A stretch of 64,000 bases of DNA from Smithella sp. PtaU1.Bin162 (GCA_002068015.1 MVRV01000077.1:1-64000); one strand, 5' to 3'. Counted from the stretch's first letter, positions 15,841 to 24,698 are shown. The notes: a model not told the origin generated them from the letters alone. Program-made: numbers and translations.

Positions 15841-16570
15841 TGAGGCTGCCGATAAATTAATCTTTGCGCTTGATGCCGCGGGCTACGACGAAGCCGTGTC
15901 CTGGATTGACATTCTTTCCGGCCATGTGGGCATGTTTAAAGTAGGCTTTGAATTATTTACGGCTGCCGGTCCGAAAATAATCGATTATATCAAGCAGAAG
16001 AATCAGCGGGTCTTCCTGGATCTTAAGTTTCATGATATTCCCAATACGGTTGCCCGCGCTGCCGAAGCTGCCGCTAAAATGGGTGTCGACATGTTTAACG
16101 TGCATGCGTCGGGCGGCAGCAAAATGATTCGGGATACAGTGAAGGCTGTCGAAACGCTGACTGAAAAAGACGGCCTGGTTAAACCGGTGATTCTCGCGGT
16201 TACCGTATTGACCAGTTTGAATGACGTCGACCTGCAGGAAATCGGATTTGCAAAAAATACCAATGACCAGGTTCTGCATCTGGCATCTCTCGCCAATGCA
16301 GCCGGTGCATCCGGGGTCGTTGCTTCGGCACAGGATATTGTAAAATTGCGCTCCGGTTTGGGTAATGATTTTATCATTGTGACGCCGGGAATTCGCAGCT
16401 CTCGGGAACCTGTAAAAGATGATCAGAAAAGAACATTGAGCGCCACGGAAGCAGTGAAACTCGGTGCGGATTATATAGTTGTAGGCAGACCGATTCGCCA
16501 GGCAACCGATCCGCTGGCCGCCTGTGAACAAATTGTTAAAGAAATTTCCGAAGGAATGACTACTGGGTAA
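15821..16570 (+). CDS. pyrF: Orotidine 5'-phosphate decarboxylase
   Basis: This 249-residue enzyme converts OMP to UMP in pyrimidine synthesis. The active-site motif DLKFHDIPNTV is present, as are the phosphate-binding VTPGIR and VVGRPI segments. ATG 15821 is chosen because GGAG lies about 10 bases upstream and the conserved LIFALD begins a dozen residues later; the frame is open upstream inside rpoZ, but that stretch has no similarity to PyrF. The start lies within rpoZ, so the genes are coupled. Confidence 0.95.
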   Translation: MKNISNSEAADKLIFALDAAGYDEAVSWIDILSGHVGMFKVGFELFTAAGPKIIDYIKQKNQRVFLDLKFHDIPNTVARAAEAAAKMGVDMFNVHASGGSKMIRDTVKAVETLTEKDGLVKPVILAVTVLTSLNDVDLQEIGFAKNTNDQVLHLASLANAAGASGVVASAQDIVKLRSGLGNDFIIVTPGIRSSREPVKDDQKRTLSATEAVKLGADYIVVGRPIRQATDPLAACEQIVKEISEGMTTG

Positions 16571-16640
16571 TAATTACTGAAGTAGCAAAAATATATTTTT
16601 ATAAGTAAATATTTTAATATCCTTGATTAGATAAAAAGAA

Positions 16641-16985
16641 ATGAAAAAAATTATATTACTTTTGTTTACTATAGGTGCTGCAATATTTGTTATTGCCGAT
16701 AGCGGTTGGGCATTTCGTTGTGGTAATGACTTGGTTACGACAGGTTACAATAAAGTTCAAGTATTATCCATCTGCGGTGAGCCAACTAATAAAGAACAGT
16801 CCTGCCTGGAACATCATCGTGAAACGGGAGTTTGTATTAATAAGGGAGAAATATGGCATTATAACTGTGGCGACGGCGATTTCTTTTACGCCCTTACCTT
16901 TGGTGAGAATGGTATATTAATAAAAGAAAACACTGAAGGACGCGGTATGGGATTGTCGCAATGCCGTGGAAAATTATCAAAATAG
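16641..16985 (+). CDS. DUF2845 secreted cysteine-rich protein
   Basis: The 114-residue product has a signal peptide (about 1-24, ending GWA-FRC) and matches DUF2845, periplasmic proteins of unknown function. Six cysteines (C27, C45, C55, C65, C76, C108) could form three disulfides. The RCGNDLVTTG and EIWHYNCG segments are typical. The gene is AT-richer than its neighbours and lies between pyrF and rlmB. Confidence 0.85.
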   Translation: MKKIILLLFTIGAAIFVIADSGWAFRCGNDLVTTGYNKVQVLSICGEPTNKEQSCLEHHRETGVCINKGEIWHYNCGDGDFFYALTFGENGILIKENTEGRGMGLSQCRGKLSK

Positions 16986-17042
16986 TAATAACAACTGTAA
17001 ATATTTCACGTATCTTTTGTTAATGGAGAGTGAGAACAGGGA

Positions 17043-17801
17043 ATGGAAGTAATTTACGGCATAAACCCGATAAAAGTTCTCCTCCGGCAGCAGCAGACGG
17101 GATTGGAAAAAATAATTATAGCTTCGAACAGAGGAGGATCTTTCCTGAAGGATCTGGTTGAGGCTGCCCGGCAAAAAAATATTCCGGTGGAATTTCATCC
17201 CCGCCAGTATCTGGATGAACTGGTCGGCGGTAACGAACACCAGGGTATTGCCGGTTTACGGCCGACATTTACGTATTCCAGCCTGGATGATTTACTGATA
17301 AATCGCAGTGCATCATCCGATTTTGATTTGGTCTTAATTCTCGACAGCATCATGGATCCCCAGAATCTGGGGGCAATCATCAGAACATCATATTGTCTGG
17401 GCGCAAACGGGGTGATTATACCGGTTGATCGTGCTGCGCCGGTTACTGCGGCGGTAATCAAGGCTTCTGCCGGCAGTGCCGAACAATTGCCTGTGGTCAG
17501 AGTGACTAATCTTGCGCAAACCATTGATTATTTAAAAGAAAAAAAGTTCTGGATTTTTGGTGCTTCTGCGCATGAAGGCGGTAATTTAAAGGAAATGGAT
17601 TTTAATTGTAATGTGGCTTTAGTTTTGGGTGGAGAAGCAAAAGGAATCCGTTCCTTGATTAAGAAGAAATGCGATTTTCTATTATCCATTCCACTTGGGC
17701 GAAATTTCGATTCCCTGAATGTGTCTGTAGCTGCGGGTATTATCAGCTATGAGATATTCAGCCAGCGCGTTCGGATAAAAGAAGGGACAAAAGAAAGTTA
17801 A
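17043..17801 (+). CDS. rlmB: 23S rRNA (guanosine-2'-O-)-methyltransferase, RlmB type
   Basis: The 252-residue SpoU-family enzyme methylates a 23S rRNA guanosine (G2251 in E. coli). An N-terminal substrate-binding domain starts MEVIYGINPIKVLL; the trefoil-knot SPOUT domain has LDSIMDPQNLGAIIRTS, LVLGGEAKGI and SIPLGRNFDSLNVSVA. Exact target is inferred from family. Confidence 0.92.
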   Translation: MEVIYGINPIKVLLRQQQTGLEKIIIASNRGGSFLKDLVEAARQKNIPVEFHPRQYLDELVGGNEHQGIAGLRPTFTYSSLDDLLINRSASSDFDLVLILDSIMDPQNLGAIIRTSYCLGANGVIIPVDRAAPVTAAVIKASAGSAEQLPVVRVTNLAQTIDYLKEKKFWIFGASAHEGGNLKEMDFNCNVALVLGGEAKGIRSLIKKKCDFLLSIPLGRNFDSLNVSVAAGIISYEIFSQRVRIKEGTKES

Positions 17802-17961
17802 AACCGGTGTGTGAAGAATTTTTACTTTGTGTGAAGTAAATTAGCGGATTACCGGATAAAACGGGTTTTTGTTTTTTGTATTTAACTGGTTGAATTAACA
17901 TGGAATATAGGTTATGATAATTCTGACTGATATCATCCCGATATAGAAAGGATAATTAGAT

Positions 17962-19170
17962 ATGCCGGTTTTTATTTGGGAAGGCACGACCAGAAAAAAC
18001 GAAGTTAAAAAGGGAGAAATAGAAGGCGTCGATGAACTGGCAGTTCGCGGGCTGTTGCGCAGACAGGGATTTAAATCGGTTGAAGTCAAAAAGAAGCCTA
18101 AAGACCTTTCTGAATATTTACCTTTCTTAAAGGCAGGAGTTAAAGAAAAAGAGATCGTTGTTTTTTGCCGTATTTTTTCCACAATGATTAATGCCGGTTT
18201 ACCGCTTATCCAATGTCTGGATTTATTAGCTCAACAGGAACAGAACAAAACTTTCAAGGAGATCATAAAAAAAGTCAAGGAGGATGTAGAAGGCGGTGCC
18301 AGTCTAACGGATGCGCTCAGGAAATATCCGAATATTTTTGATGAACTTTTTGTCAATCTGGTTGCTGCCGGTGAAGCAGGCGGTATTCTGGATGTTATAT
18401 TGGGAAGGCTTTCCGCGTATATGGAGAAGGCAATGAAGTTGAAAAGTAAAGTCAAGGGAGCAATGACCTATCCGGCTGCCGTTCTTGTTATTTCCGTTGG
18501 TGTTGTTACCCTGTTACTTCTCAAGGTTATCCCCGTGTTTAAAAAAATGTTCGAGGGGATGGGGGGTGAATTGCCCGGACCGACGCAGTTTTTGGTTAAT
18601 GCCAGTGAAATGGCACAGAGTTACTGGTGGATTGCCGGCGGTATTTTAGTTGTACTATATATAATTTTTGACAGATTCCGTAAAACGGAAAAGGGACGCT
18701 GGACATTGGATACCCTGATCCTTAAATCACCTGTCTTCGGGCCGCTTTTGAAAAAAGTTGCTGTTGCCAAATTTTCCCGGACGCTATCCACTATGATGAG
18801 TTCCGGTGTTCCGATTATGGAAGGTTTGAATATTGTCAGCAAAACTTCCGGCAACGTTGTGATTGAAGCCGCGTTAATAAAAACCCGCCAGAGTATCAGT
18901 GAAGGACGGACAATTGCCGAGCCGCTTACGGAGACCGGTATTTTTCCACCAATGGTTGTGCAAATGATTGCGGTTGGTGAGGCGACAGGAGCTCTGGATA
19001 CAATGCTCAGCAAGATTGCTGATTTTTATGATGACGAAGTTGATGCGGCAGTGGAGGCAATGACATCGCTTTTGGAACCGGTGATGATGGTTTTCCTGGG
19101 GGGTATTGTCGGTGGTATGATTATCGCTATGTATCTGCCGATCTTTAAAATGGCCTCTGTTGTTGGCTGA
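17962..19170 (+). CDS. pilC: Type IV pilus inner-membrane platform protein PilC (GspF family)
   Basis: The 402-residue platform protein has two repeated GspF domains (about 68-190 and 270-393) and three membrane segments, at about 168-190, 218-235 and 373-393. The N-terminal FIWEGTTRKNEVKKGEIEG region is typical of type IV pilus PilC. Partner genes (pilB, pilT, pilD) are not adjacent, so it is an isolated member here. A type II secretion GspF role is less likely but possible. Confidence 0.9.
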   Translation: MPVFIWEGTTRKNEVKKGEIEGVDELAVRGLLRRQGFKSVEVKKKPKDLSEYLPFLKAGVKEKEIVVFCRIFSTMINAGLPLIQCLDLLAQQEQNKTFKEIIKKVKEDVEGGASLTDALRKYPNIFDELFVNLVAAGEAGGILDVILGRLSAYMEKAMKLKSKVKGAMTYPAAVLVISVGVVTLLLLKVIPVFKKMFEGMGGELPGPTQFLVNASEMAQSYWWIAGGILVVLYIIFDRFRKTEKGRWTLDTLILKSPVFGPLLKKVAVAKFSRTLSTMMSSGVPIMEGLNIVSKTSGNVVIEAALIKTRQSISEGRTIAEPLTETGIFPPMVVQMIAVGEATGALDTMLSKIADFYDDEVDAAVEAMTSLLEPVMMVFLGGIVGGMIIAMYLPIFKMASVVG

Positions 19171-19184
19171 TTCGGGAATAAAAA

Positions 19185-19261
19185 TGGTCGGGATGGCGCG
19201 ATTTGAACGCGCGACCCCTGCGTCCCGAACGCAGTGCCCTACCAAACTGGGCCACATCCCG
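19185..19261 (-). tRNA. tRNA-Pro (anticodon CGG)
   Basis: A 77-nt cloverleaf on the minus strand begins CGGGATG and ends CATCCCG-A-CCA with the CCA encoded. The anticodon stem CTGCG/CGCAG encloses TTCGGGA with anticodon CGG. It lies just after pilC in the opposite direction. Confidence 0.95.
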
Positions 19262-19452
19262 ACGTGGCACGGACGATATAAAATTTATTTCTAAATGTCC
19301 ACTTTTTTTTATTCGATTTATAAAATATCACTAACAATGTGATTTGTCAGTGCACGCAGTTGCTATTTTTCTTCGAAATTTATGTCATTAATTGTTTTTT
19401 GCACTACGGCATGCTAAAATAAAAACTCATTTTTAATGAACAGGTGAATAAA

Positions 19453-19869
19453 GTGATTATTTTCGACTTAAAATGTGAAAATGGCCATAAATTCGACGGT
19501 TGGTTTAAAGACCGAGAGGCCTTTGCTGAGCAGAAAACGCAGAAACTTGTGGCTTGTCCAATATGTAATAGTTGTGGAGTTGATATTATTCCTTCTTCTA
19601 TAACGATTATGGGTAAAGACTCCCGAAATGTCGGTAAGGCGGAAGAAAAGGAAATTTCTCCGGAAAAAGTTCTGCGAATGCTGCATCGATATATAGATAA
19701 AAATTTTGAAGATGTGGGTACTAAATTTGCCGAAGTTGCCTTAAAGATTCATTTTGGAGAAGAAGAAAAACGTAACATTCGGGGAACTACTACTCCTCAG
19801 GAAGACGACAATTTGCGAGAAGAAGGTGTTCAGTTTATTAAAATTCCTGTTCCTAAGATGGACAGCTAG
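19453..19869 (+). CDS. DUF1178 family protein
   Basis: The 138-residue product matches DUF1178. It starts with a zinc-ribbon-like segment IIFDLKCENGHKFDGWF and continues with ACPICNSCG, giving four possible metal-binding cysteines. Function is unknown. GTG 19453 was chosen over GTG 19444 because the conserved family start VIIFDL begins there and AGGTG lies 6 bases upstream. Confidence 0.85.
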   Translation: MIIFDLKCENGHKFDGWFKDREAFAEQKTQKLVACPICNSCGVDIIPSSITIMGKDSRNVGKAEEKEISPEKVLRMLHRYIDKNFEDVGTKFAEVALKIHFGEEEKRNIRGTTTPQEDDNLREEGVQFIKIPVPKMDS

Positions 19870-19950
19870 CTTCCGGTTGTTTCATAACCTATAAACAGCA
19901 CGTTTAACAGAGAAAACTATACTGTGGTCTTGATATTCAAAAGTTAATTT

Positions 19951-22302
19951 ATGCATAAATTTTATAAAAATATCCTTGACGGTATCGGTAATACGCCTCT
20001 TGTTGAAATTAACCGACTCAATCCCAATAAAAAGGTAAGGATCATGGCAAAAATAGAAAGTGCCAATCCCGGTGGGTCGATCAAAGATCGTACTGCTTTG
20101 TTCATGATAGAGAGGGCGGAAGAAAGAGGAGAGTTAACCCCTGATAAAATCATACTGGAGGCTACAAGCGGCAATACGGGAATCGGTCTGGCCATGATTG
20201 CCGCAGCAAAAGGATACAAGCTGTGTCTGACTATGTCGGAGGCGGCAAGTGAGGAACGGAAAAAGATTCTACGTGCTTTGGGAGCTGAATTGATTTTTAC
20301 GCCGGCAGCTCAGGGGACAGACGGAGCCATTGAAGTGGCATATAGGATGCTGCGTGAAAATCCCGCTAAATATTTCGGTACGGATCAGTTCAATAACGAA
20401 GACAACGTTTCCGCTCACTATTACGGTACGGCTCAGGAAATTTGGGAGCAGACGGACGGTGCCGTAACAATGGTTGTGGCAAGCTTGGGAACCACCGGCA
20501 CGGCCATGGGGATTTCCAAAAGACTCAAGGAACTAAATCCGCAGATTAAAATTGTCGGCGTGGAACCATATTTGAAGCATAAAATTCAGGGCTTGAAAAA
20601 TATGCGGGAGTCTTATCGACCGGGCATATTTGATAAGAATCGCCTGGATGAAAAGGTCAATATTCTGGATGAAAATGCCTTTACCATGGCACGCCGGCTT
20701 GCCCGTGAAGAAGGGATTATGGCCGGTATGAGTTCCGGCGCAGCGATGTTTGTTGCCATTCAAAAAGCAATGCAGGTGCAGGAAGGCCTGATGGTTGTTA
20801 TTTTACCCGACAGCGGCGAAAGATATTTAAGTACGGAGTTATTTGCAGTCAAAGAGGAATCGTCGGCGTTAAGTCTTTACAATATTTTGAAACGCCAGAA
20901 GACTATCTTTAAACCGGTTAATTCCGGAAAAGTTCTCATGCATACGTGCGGTCCGACTGTCCATGATGCGCCGCATATGGGTAATTACCGCCGCCTCGTT
21001 GTTTCCGATTTGGTCCACCGATATTTGACTTATCAGGGATACAATGTTCAACACATAGTGGATATTGTTGATTTAACTGATAAATCTGTTAAAGGTTCCG
21101 AGAAGGAAGGCATGAAACTTGAGGATTATACTAACAAATATTTGCAGGTGTTTTTACATGATATGGAATCTTTGAACATTCGGAATGATAATGTTTATGT
21201 TAAAGCTTCCGATAACAGTGATGAAATGTTCAAAATAGTTGAAAAATTAGTTGATAAAAATTATGCCTACGAAAAATTACATTCGGTTTATTATGATATA
21301 TCAAAATTAGCGGATTACGGACTTCTTTCCAATGTGAATTTGCATAAAACCAGACAGACTAAAACAATTGACCTCGATGATTATGAAAAAGACAGCCCTA
21401 TGGATTTTGCCCTTCTCAAGAGAGCAAGCCTGGGAGAATTGAAAAGAGGCGTATATTATAAAACGAAATGGGGAAATATCCGGCCGGGATGGCATATAGG
21501 ATGTGCGGCAATTTCTCATAAATACCTGGGTTCACTTTATGACATTCATATAAGTGGAGTGGATGAAGTTTTTCCTCATTGCGAAAATATTCTGGCCATC
21601 AACAAGTCGCTTTCCGGGAAAAACGGCGCTAATTACTGGCTTAATGCCGAGCTGGTTATGGTTGCCGGCAGAAAAATGTCCCGGTCGCTCAATAATGCCC
21701 TGCCTTTATCCCAATTGTTCCAAAAAGGTTATTCCGGCCGGGATGCGCGGTTTTTTCTTCTGGGAGTACACTATCGTAAACCGCTCAATTATTCGGAAGA
21801 GGCAATGGTGGCCGCGAGGAATAATGTTAAAAAAATCGATATGTTTATTTGTAGGTTGAGTGCGGTCAATAATGAAGAAAATGGTTATGCAGATGTGGAT
21901 CAGCTGATTTACGATCTTAAAAATGGTTTTGCCGCAGCACTGGATGATGATTTGAATATTGCCGGGGCTTTGGCTGTGCTTTTTGATTTTATCGGTAAAA
22001 TAAATGCTCCTTTAAACCAGGGAATGATAAGTAAGTCTGACAGCTGCAAAATTCTGGAGGCAATGAAAAGCATCAATGAAATCATTGCTGTAGTTGATTT
22101 TGAAGTGCGTCCTACCTCTAAAGAAGTACTGGAATTAATTGCCAGAAGAGAATCGGCCCGCAAGGCAGGCAAGTGGCAGGAAGCGGACCTTTTGCGGTCT
22201 CAGCTTGCCGAATTAAATGTTGAAGTAATGGATATGCCGCAGGGACCGGTTTGGCGTTTTAAGACAAAAACAGTTCCTGAAAACGAGCGTAGCGAAGTTT
22301 GA
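19951..22302 (+). CDS. Fused cysteine synthase (CysM-like) / cysteinyl-tRNA synthetase-like protein
   Basis: The 783-residue fusion has an O-acetylserine sulfhydrylase domain (1-305) and a class I cysteinyl-tRNA synthetase domain (308-783). The synthase half keeps the PLP lysine K45 in NPGGSIKDR, TSGNTG (72-77) and a CysM-type LGTTGT loop. The synthetase half has C333, HMGN (342-345, in place of HIGH), C518 in GWHIGC, KMSRS (575-579) and a full tRNA-binding C-terminus. Against the E. coli zinc ligands C28, C209, H234 and E238, the last is I547 here (PHCENI), with C544 nearby as a possible substitute. It could channel new cysteine to tRNA, or the second half may have another role. Confidence 0.9.
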   Translation: MHKFYKNILDGIGNTPLVEINRLNPNKKVRIMAKIESANPGGSIKDRTALFMIERAEERGELTPDKIILEATSGNTGIGLAMIAAAKGYKLCLTMSEAASEERKKILRALGAELIFTPAAQGTDGAIEVAYRMLRENPAKYFGTDQFNNEDNVSAHYYGTAQEIWEQTDGAVTMVVASLGTTGTAMGISKRLKELNPQIKIVGVEPYLKHKIQGLKNMRESYRPGIFDKNRLDEKVNILDENAFTMARRLAREEGIMAGMSSGAAMFVAIQKAMQVQEGLMVVILPDSGERYLSTELFAVKEESSALSLYNILKRQKTIFKPVNSGKVLMHTCGPTVHDAPHMGNYRRLVVSDLVHRYLTYQGYNVQHIVDIVDLTDKSVKGSEKEGMKLEDYTNKYLQVFLHDMESLNIRNDNVYVKASDNSDEMFKIVEKLVDKNYAYEKLHSVYYDISKLADYGLLSNVNLHKTRQTKTIDLDDYEKDSPMDFALLKRASLGELKRGVYYKTKWGNIRPGWHIGCAAISHKYLGSLYDIHISGVDEVFPHCENILAINKSLSGKNGANYWLNAELVMVAGRKMSRSLNNALPLSQLFQKGYSGRDARFFLLGVHYRKPLNYSEEAMVAARNNVKKIDMFICRLSAVNNEENGYADVDQLIYDLKNGFAAALDDDLNIAGALAVLFDFIGKINAPLNQGMISKSDSCKILEAMKSINEIIAVVDFEVRPTSKEVLELIARRESARKAGKWQEADLLRSQLAELNVEVMDMPQGPVWRFKTKTVPENERSEV

Positions 22303-22309
22303 GGTGTAA

Positions 22310-22345
22310 GTGGAATTGATCCCGAAAGCAAAGCTTTTCGGGATC
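22310..22345. repeat. Hairpin repeat between the cys fusion and amrB
   Basis: GATCCCGAAAGC (22318-22329) pairs with GCTTTTCGGGATC (22333-22345). The leading 20 bases from 22310 recur exactly at 54846-54865, where the right arm is missing. It may act as a weak terminator, but the second copy suggests an interspersed repeat. Confidence 0.6.
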
Positions 22346-22396
22346 TCGATGTTAATGATTTCGCAATTGGTCTGCTCATCAAAATAGAGATGCCCT

Positions 22397-23218
22397 ATGG
22401 AAACTATTAGAAAATCGGTTATAGCGGGCTCCTGGTATCCGGGTAAACCGTCTGTTTTGAGAAAGGATATTGAAGATTATTTTTCTCAGGCTGCTGATGC
22501 TGAAGTTAAAGGAGAAATAGTAGGACTTGTTGCACCTCATGCCGGTTATGTTTATTCCGGACAAGTGGCGGCTTATGCCTATAAACTTGTTCGCGGTAAA
22601 AAGTACGATGCCGTTGTTGTCGTGGGGCCCAGTCATCGCGTTGCTTTTTCCGGTGTATCAGTATTCAGTAAAGGCGGCTATGAAACACCTTTAGGAGTAG
22701 TTTCAGTCGCGGAAGATTTAGCAGAGGATATTGAGAAATTCAGTAAAGTCGTTAACGATATTCCGGCTGCCCACTTACAGGAACATTCTGTGGAAATTCA
22801 ATTACCTTTTTTACAGGTTGCTTTAGGTAATATTTCTTTTGTTCCCCTGGTGATGGGAGATCAAAGAGTGGAAACATGTTATGATCTGGCTGCGGCGATT
22901 TATCAAGCTGCCCGGGGGAAAAAAATTTTGATTGTAGGCAGTTCCGATCTGTCACATTTTCATAATTATGCATCAGCCGCACAGATGGATGCGGTCGCTT
23001 TAAAGCATTTGCAGGATGGCGACGCTGCCGGTTTGTTGAAGAGCTTGGATAGTGATATTTGTGAAGCTTGCGGCGGCGGTCCTATGGCCGTTGCCATACT
23101 TACGGCCGGACGCATGGGCGCGGCGAAAGCGCAACTGCTCAAGTATGCCAATTCAGGAGATGTGACGGGTGATAAAAGTTCCGTGGTTGGATATGCTGCG
23201 GCTGTTTTTTATGCATAA
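22397..23218 (+). CDS. amrB: AmmeMemoRadiSam system protein B (MEMO family)
   Basis: The 273-residue MEMO-family protein resembles class III extradiol dioxygenases in fold. Conserved segments are VAPHAGYVYSG, VVVGPSHR, EHSVEIQLPFLQ and IVGSSDLSHF, which include the histidines expected at the metal site. In many prokaryotes it accompanies an AMMECR1 protein and a radical-SAM protein; the process is unknown. The AMMECR1 gene follows 12 bp downstream, but no radical-SAM partner is adjacent. Confidence 0.92.
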   Translation: METIRKSVIAGSWYPGKPSVLRKDIEDYFSQAADAEVKGEIVGLVAPHAGYVYSGQVAAYAYKLVRGKKYDAVVVVGPSHRVAFSGVSVFSKGGYETPLGVVSVAEDLAEDIEKFSKVVNDIPAAHLQEHSVEIQLPFLQVALGNISFVPLVMGDQRVETCYDLAAAIYQAARGKKILIVGSSDLSHFHNYASAAQMDAVALKHLQDGDAAGLLKSLDSDICEACGGGPMAVAILTAGRMGAAKAQLLKYANSGDVTGDKSSVVGYAAAVFYA

Positions 23219-23230
23219 GAGGAGTTTAAT

Positions 23231-23779
23231 ATGGAATTAACGGAAAAAGAAAAAGAAGTTCTTCTGGATATTGTAAAAAAAACAATTGCCGGCAGACTCA
23301 ACAATAAAAACCTCCCTAAAATATCAGTCGATTCGGAAACTCTCCAGGAAAAAAGAGGTGCATTTGTTACCTTAAAAAAAAGAGGTCATCTGCGGGGCTG
23401 CATTGGCTATATCAAGGCAGTAAAACCACTCTGGGAAACTGTACAGGAAATGGCTGTAGCCGCTGCCTTTCACGATCCCCGATTTCCGTCATTGAAACCG
23501 GAAGAGTTTAAAGATTTATCTTTGGAAATTTCCGTATTGAGCCCACTGCAGCGAATAGATGATATTAATGTCATTGAGGTGGGAAAACATGGCTTATATA
23601 TTGTTCGGGGTTATAATTCCGGACTGCTTCTGCCACAAGTGGCAATAGAATATGGCTGGGACAGGGAAACATTTCTTAAGGAAACGTGTTATAAGGCTGG
23701 TTTGCCACCACAGGCCTGGATGGATAAAGAAACAGAAATTTATATTTTTTCCGCAGATTATTTTGGCGATATGGATTAA
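23231..23779 (+). CDS. amrA: AmmeMemoRadiSam system protein A (AMMECR1 domain)
   Basis: The 182-residue product is an AMMECR1-domain protein with the diagnostic LRGCIGY motif (about residues 54-60) and YGWDRETFLKETCYKAGLP near the end. Its role is unknown. GAGG precedes the ATG. The 12-bp gap to amrB implies one transcript. Confidence 0.93.
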   Translation: MELTEKEKEVLLDIVKKTIAGRLNNKNLPKISVDSETLQEKRGAFVTLKKRGHLRGCIGYIKAVKPLWETVQEMAVAAAFHDPRFPSLKPEEFKDLSLEISVLSPLQRIDDINVIEVGKHGLYIVRGYNSGLLLPQVAIEYGWDRETFLKETCYKAGLPPQAWMDKETEIYIFSADYFGDMD

Positions 23780-23831
23780 CCGGTCAATTGTCAAATCCGG
23801 AAATTATTTTCTCGTTAAAATAAAAATTTAC

Positions 23832-23860
23832 TTGACAAACACAACCATAAAAATTAGAGT
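23832..23860 (+). promoter_or_regulatory. Strong promoter of the tRNA-rpmG-secE-nusG unit
   Basis: TTGACA (23832-23837), a 17-bp spacer and TAGAGT (23855-23860) lie about 90 bp before the first tRNA. The perfect -35 and ideal spacing suit a highly expressed stable-RNA promoter. Confidence 0.7.
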
Positions 23861-23948
23861 CGGCAATTCGCACTGATGTGTGGTTTTGTTCGTTTGTTTG
23901 TAAAATTGTAAGTATTTGATATTAAAAGATAAACAAGAAAAGGGATTT

Positions 23949-24024
23949 GCTGGCGTAGCTCAATCGGTAGAGCAGCTGATTTGTAATCAGCAGGTTGCGG
24001 GTTCGAGTCCCATCGCCAGCTCCA
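23949..24024 (+). tRNA. tRNA-Thr (anticodon TGT)
   Basis: 76-nt cloverleaf from GCTGGCG to CGCCAGC-T-CCA. The anticodon arm CTGAT-TTGTAA-TCAG places TGT in the loop. It is first of four tandem tRNAs. Confidence 0.96.
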
Positions 24025-24036
24025 TAAAGTATTACT

Positions 24037-24121
24037 GGAGGGGTTCCCGAGCGGTCAAAGGGAGCAGACTGTAAATCTGCCGGCGAAGCCTACGGAGGTT
24101 CGAACCCTCCCCCCTCCACCA
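24037..24121 (+). tRNA. tRNA-Tyr (anticodon GTA)
   Basis: 85-nt cloverleaf with a long variable arm, starting GGAGGGG and ending CCCCTCC-A-CCA. The loop CTGTAAA carries anticodon GTA. Confidence 0.96.
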
Positions 24122-24142
24122 TGACTTATAAAGTGTAAATTA

Positions 24143-24218
24143 GCGGGAGTAGCTCAGTGGCTAGAGCGTCAGCCTTCCAAGCTGAGGGTCGCGGGTTCGA
24201 ATCCCGTTTCCCGCTCCA
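24143..24218 (+). tRNA. tRNA-Gly (anticodon TCC)
   Basis: 76-nt cloverleaf from GCGGGAG to CCCGC-T-CCA. The anticodon loop CTTCCAA carries TCC. Confidence 0.95.
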
Positions 24219-24256
24219 AGCTTTTTTAAGTTAAAGTAGAAAGATTCAACTATTGT

Positions 24257-24332
24257 GCCCACGTAGCTCAGTTGGTAGAGCACATCCTTGGTAAGGATGA
24301 GGTCACCAGTTCAATCCTGGTCGTGGGCTCCA
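24257..24332 (+). tRNA. tRNA-Thr (anticodon GGT)
   Basis: 76-nt cloverleaf from GCCCACG to CGTGGGC-T-CCA. The anticodon stem CATCC/GGATG encloses TTGGTAA with anticodon GGT. In many proteobacteria tuf follows this tRNA directly; here a 93-bp gap and rpmG follow. Confidence 0.96.
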
Positions 24333-24345
24333 GTTAGGGGTAGTT

Positions 24346-24381
24346 ACGAAACGACCATTTCGTTAGTGCCCGGTATACCGG
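24346..24381. repeat. Two small hairpins between tRNA-Thr and rpmG
   Basis: ACGAAA-CGACCA-TTTCGT (24346-24363) and the perfect palindrome CCGGTATACCGG (24370-24381) lie side by side in the gap where tuf is found in related gene orders. They may process the tRNA precursor or mark a deletion junction. Confidence 0.5.
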
Positions 24382-24425
24382 TGATTATATTAAGTTATTG
24401 TTTGACGACGGCTTAAGGGAGGGTT

Positions 24426-24575
24426 ATGCGAAACAATATTATTTTAGCTTGTACCGAGTGCAAGCAAAGAAATTATACAACAACAAAAAATAAACGTACC
24501 ATGCAAAACCGTTTGGAAATGAAAAAATACTGTAAGTTTTGCCGGGGACATAAATTACATAGAGAAACCAAGTAA
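24426..24575 (+). CDS. rpmG: 50S ribosomal protein L33
   Basis: This 49-residue protein begins [20 protein letters not shown] and has the two zinc-binding pairs C9-x2-C12 and C36-x2-C39, so it is the zinc-containing form. GGGAGGG lies directly upstream of ATG 24426. It is followed by tRNA-Trp and secE, a standard order. Confidence 0.96.
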   Translation: MRNNIILACTECKQRNYTTTKNKRTMQNRLEMKKYCKFCRGHKLHRETK

Positions 24576-24595
24576 AATTGGCATGAAAAGCAAAC

Positions 24596-24672
24596 AGGCC
24601 AGTAGCTCTAATGGATAGAGCGCCGGACTCCAAATCCGGATGCTGGGGGTTCAAGTCCCTCCTGGCCTGCCA
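24596..24672 (+). tRNA. tRNA-Trp (anticodon CCA)
   Basis: 77-nt cloverleaf from AGGCCAG to CTGGCCT-G-CCA. The anticodon loop CTCCAAA carries CCA. It lies between rpmG and secE. Confidence 0.96.
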
Positions 24673-24698
24673 GTTTTCCTTTTACAAGGATTTGAAAA

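Noticed and set aside
24333-24425. Possible remnant of a tuf 3' end
   Set aside because: I compared the gap with the end of the tuf gene at 38250-38305 and saw no similarity, so loss is inferred from gene order alone.
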